Positions 24,860-34,358 of a DNA stretch of 64,000 nt are shown in pieces. The stretch is from an uncultured Oscillospiraceae bacterium (GTDB lineage Bacteria; Bacillota; Clostridia; Oscillospirales; Oscillospiraceae). Every line of letters begins with the position of its first letter. Position 1 is the first letter of the stretch. The stretch spans positions 28,373 through 92,372 of the forward strand of contig CAKTOX010000004.1 in assembly GCA_934590355.1 (NCBI GenBank), written 5' to 3'. The notes below the pieces were generated by a model that saw only the letters and a program-made list of their open reading frames with translations, searched no databases and was not told the DNA's origin. A program made the position numbers and the translations under genes.

Positions 24860-25873
24860 TCAGAGCTGGAAACGATTATATATGCCTATGAATGAAATTA
24901 TTGCAAAAACAAGGGAGATGGACGTAAAAAGTATGAAAAGTTCTTTTTCCTTCCACTTCTTGCCCGTCCAGCCGCCCATTTCAAGGTGATGATGAAACGG
25001 AGCCATCTTGAAAACGCGCTTGCCGTGGCTGATCTTGAAGTAAGTCACCTGAATAATATCGGAAAGTGTTTCAATTATATAGACTATACCAAGGGTCACG
25101 AGAATGAGCGGCATATCGTACGCAAATGCAAGTGCCGCTATCGCTCCGCCGAGAAACAGCGAGCCTGTGTCGCCCATAAATACCTTTGCGGGGTTAAAGT
25201 TATACACGAGAAAACCCATAAGGCCGCCGAGAAGCGCGGATGCAAATATCCCCAGCGCGAGATATTTTTCGCCCCAGAGGAAGGTCACGGCGACGAAAAA
25301 CAGGCACACGGGGAGCGATGTTCCGCTTGAAAGTCCGTCAACCCCATCGGTAATATTAACCGCATTGACCGTTCCGACAATGATAAACGCCGCGAGGATA
25401 AAATACAGAACCTCCGGAATATGCACTTCGACGTTCCAGAACGGGATATACAGCCGTGTTGAAATATATCCCATTTTGCGCAGCAGGAGCACGAAAACAA
25501 GCGCAGCCACGAGCTGGAGCAGAAACTTTGCCTTTGCGCTCAGACCGAGATTCTGCTTCTTTCGCAGCTTCTCCCAGTCGTCCAAAAAGCCGATTGCACC
25601 GAAAACAAGCGCAAACAGCAGGACGAATATATGTGTATAGTCGCCGTTTCTCATAGATTCAAAGCCTACGGTGAGGCAGACTATTATGCAGGCGCTTATG
25701 AATATCACGCCGCCCATTGTCGGAGTACCTGCCTTGGCCATATGCCAGGCAGGGCCGTTTTGCTTGATTTCCTGACCTGCTTTTATCTTCACGAGCCAAG
25801 GTACATAAAATTTTCCCACTACCACTGCGATAATAAACGCAAGTACCAGTGCAAGCGTCAGCTTCAGAGTCAT
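24860..25873 (-). CDS. mraY: Phospho-N-acetylmuramoyl-pentapeptide transferase MraY
   Basis: MraY makes lipid I from UDP-MurNAc-pentapeptide and undecaprenyl phosphate. The polytopic protein shows TPTMGGVIF, FLDDWEKLRKKQNLGLSAKAK with the catalytic aspartates, NITDGVDGLSSG, FMGDTGSL and MAPFHHHLEMGGW. 337 residues. Its start overlaps the murE stop by 4 nt. Confidence 0.96.
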   Translation of the reverse strand: MTLKLTLALVLAFIIAVVVGKFYVPWLVKIKAGQEIKQNGPAWHMAKAGTPTMGGVIFISACIIVCLTVGFESMRNGDYTHIFVLLFALVFGAIGFLDDWEKLRKKQNLGLSAKAKFLLQLVAALVFVLLLRKMGYISTRLYIPFWNVEVHIPEVLYFILAAFIIVGTVNAVNITDGVDGLSSGTSLPVCLFFVAVTFLWGEKYLALGIFASALLGGLMGFLVYNFNPAKVFMGDTGSLFLGGAIAALAFAYDMPLILVTLGIVYIIETLSDIIQVTYFKISHGKRVFKMAPFHHHLEMGGWTGKKWKEKELFILFTSISLVFAIISFIGIYNRFQL

Positions 25874-27324
25874 TTTTTATTCCTCATCTCTATGTGTTCT
25901 GCGACTATCTCGCGTTCGTCCATGTGATGCTTTTCATGTCCTACGACCTGATAGTCCTCATGGCCTTTGCCGGCAAGCAATATTACATCATTCGGCCTAT
26001 GGTTGTCAATCGCCCATTTTATCGCCTCAACTCGGTCGCATATCGCGATATGCGGTGTGTTTCTGCCTTCAAGACCGCAAAGGATTTCGTCTATTATAGC
26101 CTGCGGCTCCTCCGTGCGGGGGTTATCGCTCGTAACGATGACAAAATCTGCATTATCAGCGGCAATACCACCCATTATCGGGCGCTTAGTCCTGTCACGG
26201 TCGCCTCCGCAGCCGAAAAGAACGACTACACGCTCCTTTGTGACTACTTTGAGCGCTTTAAGAGCGTTTTCAAGCGCGTCGGGCGTGTGGGCATAGTCAA
26301 TGAGAATGGTGTAGTCTCCGTCAGTCGGCACGATCTCCATTCTGCCCTTTACTCCGTGTGCGCTCTTCATCGCCTCGGCGCAGTCTGCAAGGCTTACGCC
26401 GAGGGCAAGCCCGATGGCAATCGTGTTAAGCGCGTTGTAAACGGAGAATTTCCCGGGTATCGCAAGCCTTACATCGGCGCTCTCCCCTTTAAACTGCGCA
26501 TGAAATTCAACGGCGCTCGGCATGAACTTAATGCTGCTTGCAGTAAGCTCCGCCTCTTTGCCGTCTGCCGAGTAACGGAGAAGCTTACACTCGGCATCCT
26601 TCATCATGACGCCCGACCACGCATCATCGGCGTTTATGCAGCCGACACCGCACACGGTAAACAGCTTTGACTTTGCCTCGGCGTAAGCCTGCATGGTATG
26701 GTGGAAATCCAAGTGATCCTGCGTGAGATTCGTGAAGGCGCCGACGGCAAAGTGTATACCTGCAACGCGGTTCAAAACGAGAGAATGCGACGACACCTCC
26801 ATCACGACGTGAGTGCAGCCCGCATCGGCCATTTCACGGAAAAGCCGCTGGAGCTCGAAGCTCTCGGGAGTCGTGCGCTCGGTATGGATAAACTCATCGC
26901 CTATCATATTTCCGTTCGTGCCGACAAGACCGACATTCGCTCCGAGCGTATGCTCAAGCAAGTGCTTCAAAAGATAGGTCGTGGTGGTCTTGCCGTTTGT
27001 GCCGGTTATGCCGATGACCTTCATGGACTCGGCAGGTGCGCCGAAATAATTTTTACTCATGATGGCAAGGGCATAGCGGCAGTCCTCAACGAGAACATAC
27101 GGAATATCCTCCTGCGGCTCTCTGTCGCATATTATGACGGCGGCACCGTTAGCGATGGCGGAAGGAATAAACTTATAGCCGTCCGTCTCAAAGCCTGAGA
27201 TCGCGACAAATGCATCACCCTGCTTTGTCTTCCTCGAATCGTAGCTAATCCCGCTCACATCAAGATCAGGGTCTGCTTCGAGCCGCACAATATTTATATC
27301 TTCTGTTAGCCGTGACAGTTTCAT
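25870..27324 (-). CDS. murE: UDP-MurNAc-tripeptide synthetase MurE (meso-DAP type)
   Basis: MurE adds the third residue to the peptidoglycan stem. The ATP site GITGTNGKTTTTYLL is near residue 105, and the DNPR motif that selects meso-diaminopimelate (SDNPRTEEP) is near 400. The carbamylated-lysine region and the GKGHEDYQ C-terminus are present. 484 residues. The DNPR motif and dapA together indicate DAP-type wall. murD and murF do not follow it, unlike many dcw clusters. Confidence 0.95.
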   Translation of the reverse strand: MKLSRLTEDINIVRLEADPDLDVSGISYDSRKTKQGDAFVAISGFETDGYKFIPSAIANGAAVIICDREPQEDIPYVLVEDCRYALAIMSKNYFGAPAESMKVIGITGTNGKTTTTYLLKHLLEHTLGANVGLVGTNGNMIGDEFIHTERTTPESFELQRLFREMADAGCTHVVMEVSSHSLVLNRVAGIHFAVGAFTNLTQDHLDFHHTMQAYAEAKSKLFTVCGVGCINADDAWSGVMMKDAECKLLRYSADGKEAELTASSIKFMPSAVEFHAQFKGESADVRLAIPGKFSVYNALNTIAIGLALGVSLADCAEAMKSAHGVKGRMEIVPTDGDYTILIDYAHTPDALENALKALKVVTKERVVVLFGCGGDRDRTKRPIMGGIAADNADFVIVTSDNPRTEEPQAIIDEILCGLEGRNTPHIAICDRVEAIKWAIDNHRPNDVILLAGKGHEDYQVVGHEKHHMDEREIVAEHIEMRNKK

Positions 27325-27342
27325 TCGTTTAACCTCGTTTTT

Positions 27343-29670
27343 TCAGTATCTGCCGAGCATCTTTTCATCGTCGGAAAGCAGCGTCACCTCGATAACTGTG
27401 CCGTGCTTTACGTAAGCACCGGCATCGATGCTCTGTGAATGTATTCGTTGGGAAGCGGCGTCGGTTATTGCCGTGCTGCTTTTTATAAAAAGTCCGTAGC
27501 CGCTCAAAAGCCGAGCAGCCTCGGCATAGCTCATGCCGTCAAGCCGCGGCATCGTTTCAAGCTCCGCAGACGGGCTTGCGCCGGCATAGACGATCACCGT
27601 GCTCCCGTCGGCAATAACGGCATTTGCAGCCGGAAGCTGCGCCGTCACGCTCACTCCCTCGCCTATGACGCGGCAGGCAAAGCCGCCCTCGGAGAGTTTT
27701 TGCTTTGCATCCTCGAGCAAAAGCCCTTTGACAGAGGGCACAGTCTTATCCGCTGCGCGGGCCGACTCATCGTCATATTGCGGCTCGATGCCCATATACG
27801 GCAGAATATCCGCAAACATCTTGCCGACCGTGGGCGCTGCCATCTGTCCGCCCGACACATAAACTCCCGAATCGGGTCCGGGCGAATCGAGCAGAACGAG
27901 TATCGCTATCTGCGGATCGTCCGCCGGAGCAAAGCCTATAAAGGACACGATGTATTCCTTCTTGCCCGTTTGAGCCTCATAGCTGACCTTTTCCGACGTG
28001 CCGGTCTTGCCGCCTATGCGGTATCCCGCAACGGCAGCATTTCTGCCGGTACCCTCGTTCGGATCACCGACGACCTGCTCAAGAATATTGCAGACAGTCT
28101 TGCTCGTTTCCCCGCTTATGACCCTGCGGACAACTTTTGGCATATTATTATACACCGTTTTACCGTCGGAGTCCAGTAAACTTTCTACGACGTACGGCTG
28201 CATGAGATATCCGCCGTTAACGCAGGCGCTCACAGCTGTTATGAGCTGAAGCGGCGTTATCGTAAAGGTTTGCCCGAATGAAGCCGCGGCAAGCTGAGAT
28301 TTATTCTTCTCGCTGTAAAATGTGTCCTCATTCCACCATATGCTCCCGCTCTCGCCGCCGAGGTCAATGCCCGTCTTGGCTGTGAGCTGCTCGGAACGGT
28401 TTCCCGTAAGCGTGAGGAAGCCGAATGCATCACAGTATTTATAAAATGTCTGCGCTCCCACGCGCATACCTATATTGACGAAAGCGGCATTGCATGAGTG
28501 CTGCACCGCCTGCGTGAGGCTTTGCGAGCCGTGTCCCGTGGTTTTCCAGCACCTTACGGGACTTGTTCTGCCCGGCACCTGTATGCTTCCGCCGCAGAAA
28601 AAGCTGTCGGAAAGCCCCACCTTGCCCTCTTCAAGCGCCATGGACAGCGTTATTATCTTGAATGTAGAGCCGGGCTCGTAGGTGTCCGATAGCATTTTGT
28701 TTCGCCACTGAAGCCGCTGGGCATCGGCAAGAAGCTGATTTTTTTCTTCCTCACCTTGTGCCTCGTCGATAGCACTTTTTGCTTCGTCGCTTACGTCGAG
28801 AAAATTGTTGAGGTCATAGCCTCCGATAGACGCCATCGCGAGTATCTTCCCTGTATTAACGTCCATCGCTATTGCGCCCGCGCCGTTTCGGATATCGTAA
28901 TCCTCAACTGCCTGATACAGCGACTTTTCAATATAATACTGTATCGTCATGTCTATGGTCGTTACGAGGTCAAGGCCGTTTTCCGCGCCCTCATAGCCCT
29001 CATAGCGCTCAAAAAGCAGGTCCGTGCCATAGGCGTTGGTTGCGCGCATATATCTCCCCGCCTTGCCGCATAGGGCGGAATTATACTGTGCCTCCACTCC
29101 GTCAAGCCCGAAATTATCCGTCCCCACAAAGCCGATGACATGGCAGGCAAGCGATGAATGGGGATAATATCGCTTCGTATCATTCTCAAGACGGACACCC
29201 TTGAGCGAGTGTTCTTTTTTAAATTCACGCACCTTATCGGCAGTTTCTTTCTCGACCTTTTTGGCAAGTGTAACATACCATGAGCCGCTGTTTTCGGTTT
29301 TCTTTAGAATATCCTCGCGGTCAAGGCCGAGTATTTCGGAAAGACCGTCGGCGATCAGCTTAGGGTCTTCCTTGTACATTTCTATCTCCGCCGGACTGAG
29401 ATATACGTTTTCGACATTTGCGCTCATTGCGAGAATGTTCATGTTGCAGTCATATATGGTACCGCGCTGAGCCGAGCTGCCTGTCTCGCGCAGCTGTTGG
29501 CTTATTGCAAGCTGCTCATACTTATCGTGGTCTTTTATCTGAAGCACATAGAGCCTTGCAGCAAGCACCAGAAAAGAAACTATGCCGCACACTGCCATTA
29601 AGAATAGTGTGCGGCGAAGCATGGTTCTGTTAATACTGCTGCTCAAATTTTTGTTAACGGATCTGCGCAT
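27343..29670 (-). CDS. spoVD: SpoVD/FtsI-type class B penicillin-binding protein with PASTA domains
   Basis: A septal or cortex transpeptidase. One N-terminal membrane segment (FLMAVCGIVSFLVLAARLYVL), a PBP dimerisation domain, then the transpeptidase with YEPGSTFKI (active Ser near 335), QHSCNAA (SxN) and GGKTGTSEK (KTG near 556). Two C-terminal PASTA repeats occupy about 638-775. 775 residues, close to SpoVD of Bacillus. It is the only class B PBP in the cluster, so it may cover both vegetative division and spore cortex (inference). Confidence 0.93.
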   Translation of the reverse strand: MRRSVNKNLSSSINRTMLRRTLFLMAVCGIVSFLVLAARLYVLQIKDHDKYEQLAISQQLRETGSSAQRGTIYDCNMNILAMSANVENVYLSPAEIEMYKEDPKLIADGLSEILGLDREDILKKTENSGSWYVTLAKKVEKETADKVREFKKEHSLKGVRLENDTKRYYPHSSLACHVIGFVGTDNFGLDGVEAQYNSALCGKAGRYMRATNAYGTDLLFERYEGYEGAENGLDLVTTIDMTIQYYIEKSLYQAVEDYDIRNGAGAIAMDVNTGKILAMASIGGYDLNNFLDVSDEAKSAIDEAQGEEEKNQLLADAQRLQWRNKMLSDTYEPGSTFKIITLSMALEEGKVGLSDSFFCGGSIQVPGRTSPVRCWKTTGHGSQSLTQAVQHSCNAAFVNIGMRVGAQTFYKYCDAFGFLTLTGNRSEQLTAKTGIDLGGESGSIWWNEDTFYSEKNKSQLAAASFGQTFTITPLQLITAVSACVNGGYLMQPYVVESLLDSDGKTVYNNMPKVVRRVISGETSKTVCNILEQVVGDPNEGTGRNAAVAGYRIGGKTGTSEKVSYEAQTGKKEYIVSFIGFAPADDPQIAILVLLDSPGPDSGVYVSGGQMAAPTVGKMFADILPYMGIEPQYDDESARAADKTVPSVKGLLLEDAKQKLSEGGFACRVIGEGVSVTAQLPAANAVIADGSTVIVYAGASPSAELETMPRLDGMSYAEAARLLSGYGLFIKSSTAITDAASQRIHSQSIDAGAYVKHGTVIEVTLLSDDEKMLGRY

Positions 29671-29734
29671 AGCTGCTCCTTCGCAATATATATTGGTAAA
29701 TACTATATTGCAGTAAATAAAATTATGCAGCTTA

Positions 29735-30121
29735 TCACTTATTAAGGCTCAGCGCTTTATCCTGTGTTTCGACTTCTATCTTTTCGGGCACTATTTGAGC
29801 AATGCTCAGCATTCCCAGTTCGTTTTTCGCGTATTTCTCAAGCTCCGGCATATTAACGGCAGATTCGTATTGAACTGCGAGATGACGGTTTTCCTCGCGC
29901 AGCTCTTGAAGTTCGGTTCTGAGCTCAAGGTTCACATCGTTTTGCCGTATAAGCTCCACCCGCTCGAGCAGCGAGAATATAAGCAGCGCCGCGCTCACTC
30001 CTGCAAGGATAAACAGCACCGTCGCCGTTATGAGCCTTTGAAAGCCTGCCGATGTTTTTTCGCGCTTATCGTGCCGCTTAATTTTACCGCCGTATTCGCA
30101 TTGTGAGCCGAGTCTTGCCAT
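29735..30121 (-). CDS. ftsL: FtsL-like divisome protein
   Basis: A small bitopic protein: basic cytoplasmic N-terminus, one membrane segment (LITATVLFILAGVSAALLIF, ~residues 32-51), and a coiled coil (VELIRQNDVNLELRTELQEL onward). Position between rsmH and spoVD is that of ftsL. The start at 30121 (MARLGSQCEYGG) overlaps no family match but follows a GGTGTAGG site; an upstream ATG at 30145 is inside rsmH. 128 residues. Sequence is poorly conserved, so the call rests on topology and context. Confidence 0.8.
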   Translation of the reverse strand: MARLGSQCEYGGKIKRHDKREKTSAGFQRLITATVLFILAGVSAALLIFSLLERVELIRQNDVNLELRTELQELREENRHLAVQYESAVNMPELEKYAKNELGMLSIAQIVPEKIEVETQDKALSLNK

Positions 30122-30128
30122 AATGAGC

Positions 30129-31067
30129 CTACACCTTCTCCGCAACGCGCAGCTTTGCGCTTCTGGCGCGCGGGTTTTCGTTCAGCTCATCCTCGCCCGG
30201 TACTATCGGTTTTCTGTGTACGCTTTTTAATGTCTGTTTAAAGCCGCAGACGCATATGGGCGCTTCACGCGGACAGGTGCATCCGTTTTCGCGCGCGGCA
30301 ATTCCGGTCTTGACTATGCGGTCCTCAAGCGAATGGAAGCTGATAACGCACAGTCTGCCATGGGGCTTGAGCTTGTCCGGTGCTGTTTTCATCATCTGAT
30401 CCACTGCGCCGAGCTCATCGTTAACAGCGATCCTTATAGCCTGAAAGCTGCGCTTTGCGGGGTGCTGCTTTTCACGAAGAGCGGCTGCCGGCATTGCGCT
30501 TCTTATTATATCTACAAGCTCAAGCGTCGTTTCTATGGGCTTTTCGGCACGGCGCTCGACAATTCTCGACGCGATCCTGCGCGCATAACGCTCCTCGCCG
30601 AAATCGCGCAGTATTCTCACGAGCTCGGCTTCGTCCCAATCGTTTACGACGCTCCAAGCCGTCAGCGCACTTGTATTATCCATTCTCATGTCAAGCGGCG
30701 CGTCGTTCATATACGAAAAGCCGCGCTCGGATTCGTCAAGCTGCGGCGACGATACGCCAAGGTCAAACAGCATACCGTCAACTGCGTCAATGCCCAGCTC
30801 ATCGAGGATCTGCGCAACATCGCAGAAGTTCCCGTGAACCAGTGTCATCTTGTCGGAATAAGCCTTGAGCCTTTCTCCGGTACGGCGTATGGCGCTCTCG
30901 TCGCGGTCTATGCCGATAAGCCGTCCCGTCGTGAGGCGCTTTAATATCTGCTCGGAATGACCTCCGAGACCGAGTGTGCCGTCTACGTATATTCCGTCGG
31001 GCTTAATATTCAGATTTTCGATGCACTCCTCGAGCAGCACCGAAATATGTATAGGTTCCTGAGACAT
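30129..31067 (-). CDS. rsmH: 16S rRNA (cytosine(1402)-N4)-methyltransferase
   Basis: RsmH (MraW) N4-methylates C1402 of 16S rRNA. Signatures: HISVLLEECIENLNI, the SAM site YVDGTLGLGGHS, FDLGVSSPQLDESERGFSY, QAIRIAVNDEL and VISFHSLEDRIVK. 312 residues. A 3-nt-scale junction with mraZ (GGAG within the mraZ end) suggests coupling. Confidence 0.96.
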   Translation of the reverse strand: MSQEPIHISVLLEECIENLNIKPDGIYVDGTLGLGGHSEQILKRLTTGRLIGIDRDESAIRRTGERLKAYSDKMTLVHGNFCDVAQILDELGIDAVDGMLFDLGVSSPQLDESERGFSYMNDAPLDMRMDNTSALTAWSVVNDWDEAELVRILRDFGEERYARRIASRIVERRAEKPIETTLELVDIIRSAMPAAALREKQHPAKRSFQAIRIAVNDELGAVDQMMKTAPDKLKPHGRLCVISFHSLEDRIVKTGIAARENGCTCPREAPICVCGFKQTLKSVHRKPIVPGEDELNENPRARSAKLRVAEKV

Positions 31068-31068
31068 A

Positions 31069-31485
31069 TCAAAACTCCAGTTCTTCCATTACGGCGGCAA
31101 TATTCTCGGGCGTAATCTCCGCCCTGCTCTGCTGTGCCCACTGCTCCTCGTCCCATATCTCCGCATGGTTGTTGCAGCCGACAACGGTCACGTTTTTGCT
31201 CAAGCGGGCATACTCGCGCAGATGCGCGGGAATGAGTGTCCGCCCCTGACTGTCAAGCTCGCATTTTGCCGCGTATGCAAAGAGCGGGCGCATTTTCCGC
31301 TGTTTTATATAACTCATCGCATTGACCTTGTCGGAAAACTCCTTCCAGCTTTGCGAGCTGTAAATCGAAAGGCAGTTATCCATCGACAGAGTCAGATAGA
31401 ATACGTCGCCAAGCTCATCGCGCAGCTTAGCCGGTATGAAAAGACGTCCCTTGCTGTCGATACTGTGTCTGTATTCGCCTGTCAA
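31069..31485 (-). CDS. mraZ: Transcriptional regulator MraZ
   Basis: MraZ is a ring-forming AbrB-fold repressor that controls its own dcw operon. The TTG at 31485 is chosen as start: it lies 8 nt after GGAGG and gives (M)TGEYRHSIDSKGRLFIPAK, the exact family N-terminus. The second half repeat has CELDSQGRTLIPAHLREYA. 138 residues. First gene of the cluster. Three AAAGTG-type boxes lie in its leader, 34-60 nt before the start codon. Confidence 0.93.
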   Translation of the reverse strand: MTGEYRHSIDSKGRLFIPAKLRDELGDVFYLTLSMDNCLSIYSSQSWKEFSDKVNAMSYIKQRKMRPLFAYAAKCELDSQGRTLIPAHLREYARLSKNVTVVGCNNHAEIWDEEQWAQQSRAEITPENIAAVMEELEF

Positions 31486-31518
31486 TGCTCTCACCTCCGC
31501 AGTTCCCGCTTTTTCGAT

Positions 31519-31545
31519 GCACTTTCCACCACTTTGCACCACTTA
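31519..31545 (-). promoter_or_regulatory. MraZ-box direct repeats
   Basis: On the minus strand TAAGTGG, AAAGTGG and AAAGTGC start at 31545, 31535 and 31525, exactly 10 bp apart. They match the AAAGTG-type direct repeats bound by MraZ in other Gram-positive bacteria and mollicutes. They begin at about +1 of the predicted transcript, so binding would block initiation. Confidence 0.8.
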
Positions 31546-31551
31546 CATTTG

Positions 31552-31580
31552 ATTATAGAGAGTGCGGCATGAAAAAGCAA
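31552..31580 (-). promoter_or_regulatory. Promoter of the dcw operon
   Basis: On the minus strand TTGCTT (31580-31575), 17-nt spacer, perfect TATAAT (31557-31552), immediately upstream of the MraZ boxes. Confidence 0.8.
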
Positions 31581-31599
31581 GAACATTTTGGTGACAGAC

Positions 31600-31634
31600 A
31601 AAATTTACCCGGAGGCGGTGTTCCGTCTCCGGGT
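31600..31634 (-). terminator. Probable terminator of the regulator/acyl-CoA dehydrogenase pair
   Basis: A 12-bp stem, ACCCGGAGACGG and CCGCCTCCGGGT on the minus strand, with a 4-nt loop, followed by AAATTTTG. The stem is strong and the U-tract weak. Confidence 0.6.
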
Positions 31635-31641
31635 CTATAAT

Positions 31642-32790
31642 TTAAATCATTGCTTCGTTCGCACAGTTTGTTACGTAGTTTGAAATGACGATCTTGCAAA
31701 TCTCGGACGTGCCCTCGGCGATGGTGAGCATCTGCGCATCTCGGAAGCAGCGATCGACCTCAAAATCGGAGGAGAGACCGTTTGCGCCGTGGATCTGGCG
31801 CGCGCTTTTGCATATCTCACACGCGAGCTCCGTGCTCATGAGCTTTGCCGCAGCTATATCTGCGGACACTCCGCTTACATTTGCGTCATACTGCGCGGCG
31901 GCGCAATACAGCATACTCCGTGAGGCGGAGAGCTTTGCGTACATTTCCGCGAGCATGAACGATATGCCCTGATACGACGAAAGGCTGCGTCCGTATTTTC
32001 CGGTCACGGTGGCATAATTGTTCGCAAGCTCAAGCGCTCTTGACGATATGCCGGCCGCTATTGCCGAAACAGCAAGCCGTCCCAGTTGAAGCGAGGGCTT
32101 GAGCAAAGCGTAGCCCTTGTCCTCCTCGCCTATCATATTGCCACGAGGAATATGACAGTTTTCAAGAGTTATTTTGCCCGTCGGGCAAGCATTAAGACCG
32201 ATCGTGTTGCTGCCGACCTCGGCAGTCAGTCCGGCCGTCGAGGCGTCAACATAGAAAAGGCTTATGTTTCGGCTGCGGCCTGTAAGCGCAGTGCGGGCGG
32301 CTATAAGATATCCGTCGGCCTTTCCAGCAGAGGTTATCCATGCTTTTCCTCCGTTGAGCACCCATTCGTCATCAAGGCGGATGGCAGTCGTGTCGATACC
32401 GAGCACGTCCGAGCCGCCGCATTCCTCGCTTATCGCATATGCCAGAAGCTTTTCAAGCGAAATCGCGGGCTCAAGGACGTTTTTCCCGATATCGGGCGAC
32501 GCGGCCGCATTCATAATGTCGCAAACCAAATAGTGCGGCAGCAGCGCCAATGCCAGCGATGCGCTGCCGCGCGCAAGCTCCTCAAGGATCATGCACAGCT
32601 CCAGCGCCTTATATTTTCCGTCTCGCCTAAGCTCATCACCCGTAAAGCCGAGCTCTCCGCAGCGCTTTATAAGATGCGACGGGAAAACGCGGTTCTTATC
32701 GAGCTGCTGCGCCTCCGGCATTACCTCAGCCTCCACGAAGGCTCTCACCTTTTTCTTCAGCTTTAACTGTTCATCATTAAATATATACAT
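31642..32790 (-). CDS. Acyl-CoA dehydrogenase (first)
   Basis: A 382-residue FAD-dependent acyl-CoA dehydrogenase. The N-terminal helical domain, the middle beta domain (AYAISEECGGSDVLGIDT, WVLNGGKAWITSAGKAD) and the C-terminal helical domain are all present. The base Glu lies in TIAEGTSEICK near residue 361. Start follows GGGAGAG and is 3 nt from the end of the HTH/CBS regulator gene, so the two are coupled. It is diverged from the second dehydrogenase at 34.5 kb, suggesting a different substrate. Substrate not evident. Confidence 0.9.
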   Translation of the reverse strand: MYIFNDEQLKLKKKVRAFVEAEVMPEAQQLDKNRVFPSHLIKRCGELGFTGDELRRDGKYKALELCMILEELARGSASLALALLPHYLVCDIMNAAASPDIGKNVLEPAISLEKLLAYAISEECGGSDVLGIDTTAIRLDDEWVLNGGKAWITSAGKADGYLIAARTALTGRSRNISLFYVDASTAGLTAEVGSNTIGLNACPTGKITLENCHIPRGNMIGEEDKGYALLKPSLQLGRLAVSAIAAGISSRALELANNYATVTGKYGRSLSSYQGISFMLAEMYAKLSASRSMLYCAAAQYDANVSGVSADIAAAKLMSTELACEICKSARQIHGANGLSSDFEVDRCFRDAQMLTIAEGTSEICKIVISNYVTNCANEAMI

Positions 32791-32793
32791 TAT

Positions 32794-34098
32794 TTACTCT
32801 CCCTGCTTTGCCGTGAACATGAGTATTGCCTTGGTGTAAGAGCAGCTGTCGTCGAATATCTCCTCCTCGAGCGTACAGCCTTCTTCACCGCGCCGGGTCA
32901 GCTTGCTTGAAAGCATGAGGCTCTCATGTCTGTCAAGCGATTTGGACACGAAAAACGTTCCGCTTTCTATAACGCAGTCCTCGCCGAGCAGTGCCTCCGC
33001 ATGGCGCAGTGCCGCAGTCAGCACGACCGGCAGCGTAAACTCCGAGGGATCTGCGCGTCCGCTCTTGGGGATACGGATATTGTAGTATTTCTCCTCTTTT
33101 TTATCTTCAATATCCGCTCTTTCGAGAAACGATTCAAACGTCGGTACGCTCCCGCCTCCGCCGGAAAACATGAAATAGCGTAGGACGTCGTTTGCGTCTA
33201 TAACTCCCGTCATTCTGTCGCCGTCCGTTACCGCGGCTATTCCGGAGCATGAAAGCACCATTTCCTCGGCTATGCGGTGCATTGAGGTTTCACCGTCAAA
33301 ACGCAGACATTCCTCGCCGGGACGAAGGATGCCGGCTATGCGCTGCGACGGATTTGCAGCAAAAGCCTTCGCCATGTCTAATGCGCCGCATATCCGCAAA
33401 TTCTCGTCAACAACGGGATATTCCAAAATAGACGGCGTGATGTTCTCGCGCAGATTATGCCAATCGGCCACAACGTCGTTAGCATAAAGATATGCCGGCA
33501 TTTTCATCCACGCCTGCGCCTCGTCCGTATCGCGCCTGACCGGCACGCCCGCCTTATCCATAAGCATCATGACCGTGCAGGTGTCCTGAAGCGCGCTTAT
33601 TACGCAAAGCCCTTTGCGCTCCGCACGGATGAGCACGAGCGGCTCGGCATTTGCTCCGCTTGTCAAAAGCAGGTTGGCACCCATCTCCGCAACAAGCTCG
33701 TGAACATCGCGCCTGTCACCGACCATGCACAAAACGCCGCCGTTATCCTTCGTACCGGACAGCGCCTGCCGTATCTGTTCGCAGCTTCCGTCACAAACTA
33801 TAATGCGTTCTATCCCTCTCGCGGCATCGGACGGCTCTACTATAACTGTAAGCCCGAGCAGCTTTGCGATACGCTTGAGATTCATGGGCTCCGTTTCTCC
33901 CGCAACCGCTGCGTCAACTCGGAACGTTCCTGATTTCGGTTTAGTAACGACAAGACCCTGGGCTTCGGCAGTCTTGATCGCTTTGTAAACGGTTCCGACG
34001 CTCACGTCGAGAATGTCCGAAAGCCGCCTGACAGATATTTTGGTTCCGGGCTCAAGATCTTTAATATACGACAGTATAAGCTCATTTTTAATTGACAT
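32794..34098 (-). CDS. HTH + DRTGG + CBS regulator with hotdog-like C-terminus (YtoI-like)
   Basis: 434 residues with four parts. A GntR-like winged helix (1-62: IKDLEPGTKISVRRLSDILD, SVGTVYKAIKTAEAQGL), a DRTGG domain (about 66-180), a CBS pair (about 190-310: TPSILEYPVVDENLRICG and GIAAVTDGDRMTGVIDANDVL), and a C-terminal ~110-residue region with features of a hotdog thioesterase fold. This is the architecture of YtoI of Bacillus, whose role is unsettled. The order suggests a repressor that senses adenine nucleotides through CBS and perhaps an acyl-CoA through the hotdog part. It is divergent from the acyl-CoA/Etf operon and coupled to a dehydrogenase, so it is a likely local regulator (inference). 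Confidence 0.82.
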   Translation of the reverse strand: MSIKNELILSYIKDLEPGTKISVRRLSDILDVSVGTVYKAIKTAEAQGLVVTKPKSGTFRVDAAVAGETEPMNLKRIAKLLGLTVIVEPSDAARGIERIIVCDGSCEQIRQALSGTKDNGGVLCMVGDRRDVHELVAEMGANLLLTSGANAEPLVLIRAERKGLCVISALQDTCTVMMLMDKAGVPVRRDTDEAQAWMKMPAYLYANDVVADWHNLRENITPSILEYPVVDENLRICGALDMAKAFAANPSQRIAGILRPGEECLRFDGETSMHRIAEEMVLSCSGIAAVTDGDRMTGVIDANDVLRYFMFSGGGGSVPTFESFLERADIEDKKEEKYYNIRIPKSGRADPSEFTLPVVLTAALRHAEALLGEDCVIESGTFFVSKSLDRHESLMLSSKLTRRGEEGCTLEEEIFDDSCSYTKAILMFTAKQGE

Positions 34099-34358
34099 AC
34101 ATTCTTCCCGCTCTCTGCCTCCTGATTATAAGAAGCCTTATTTCTGTTAAGACATTATACATAACTGATAATCATCCATCAAGTCAAATACGAAAAATAT
34201 TAAAAATTTAGCAATAATTATTGTGACAGACCGAAACAGTTTTGAAACAGGCACTTGATTCGCAGCCGATCTATCATAGAATAATAATTTAAGATAAGTA
34301 CAAAAAAGTAAGCGATATGTTAAAAATGTCGAAATTGATTTTCGCTTCCGCTTTTGTG

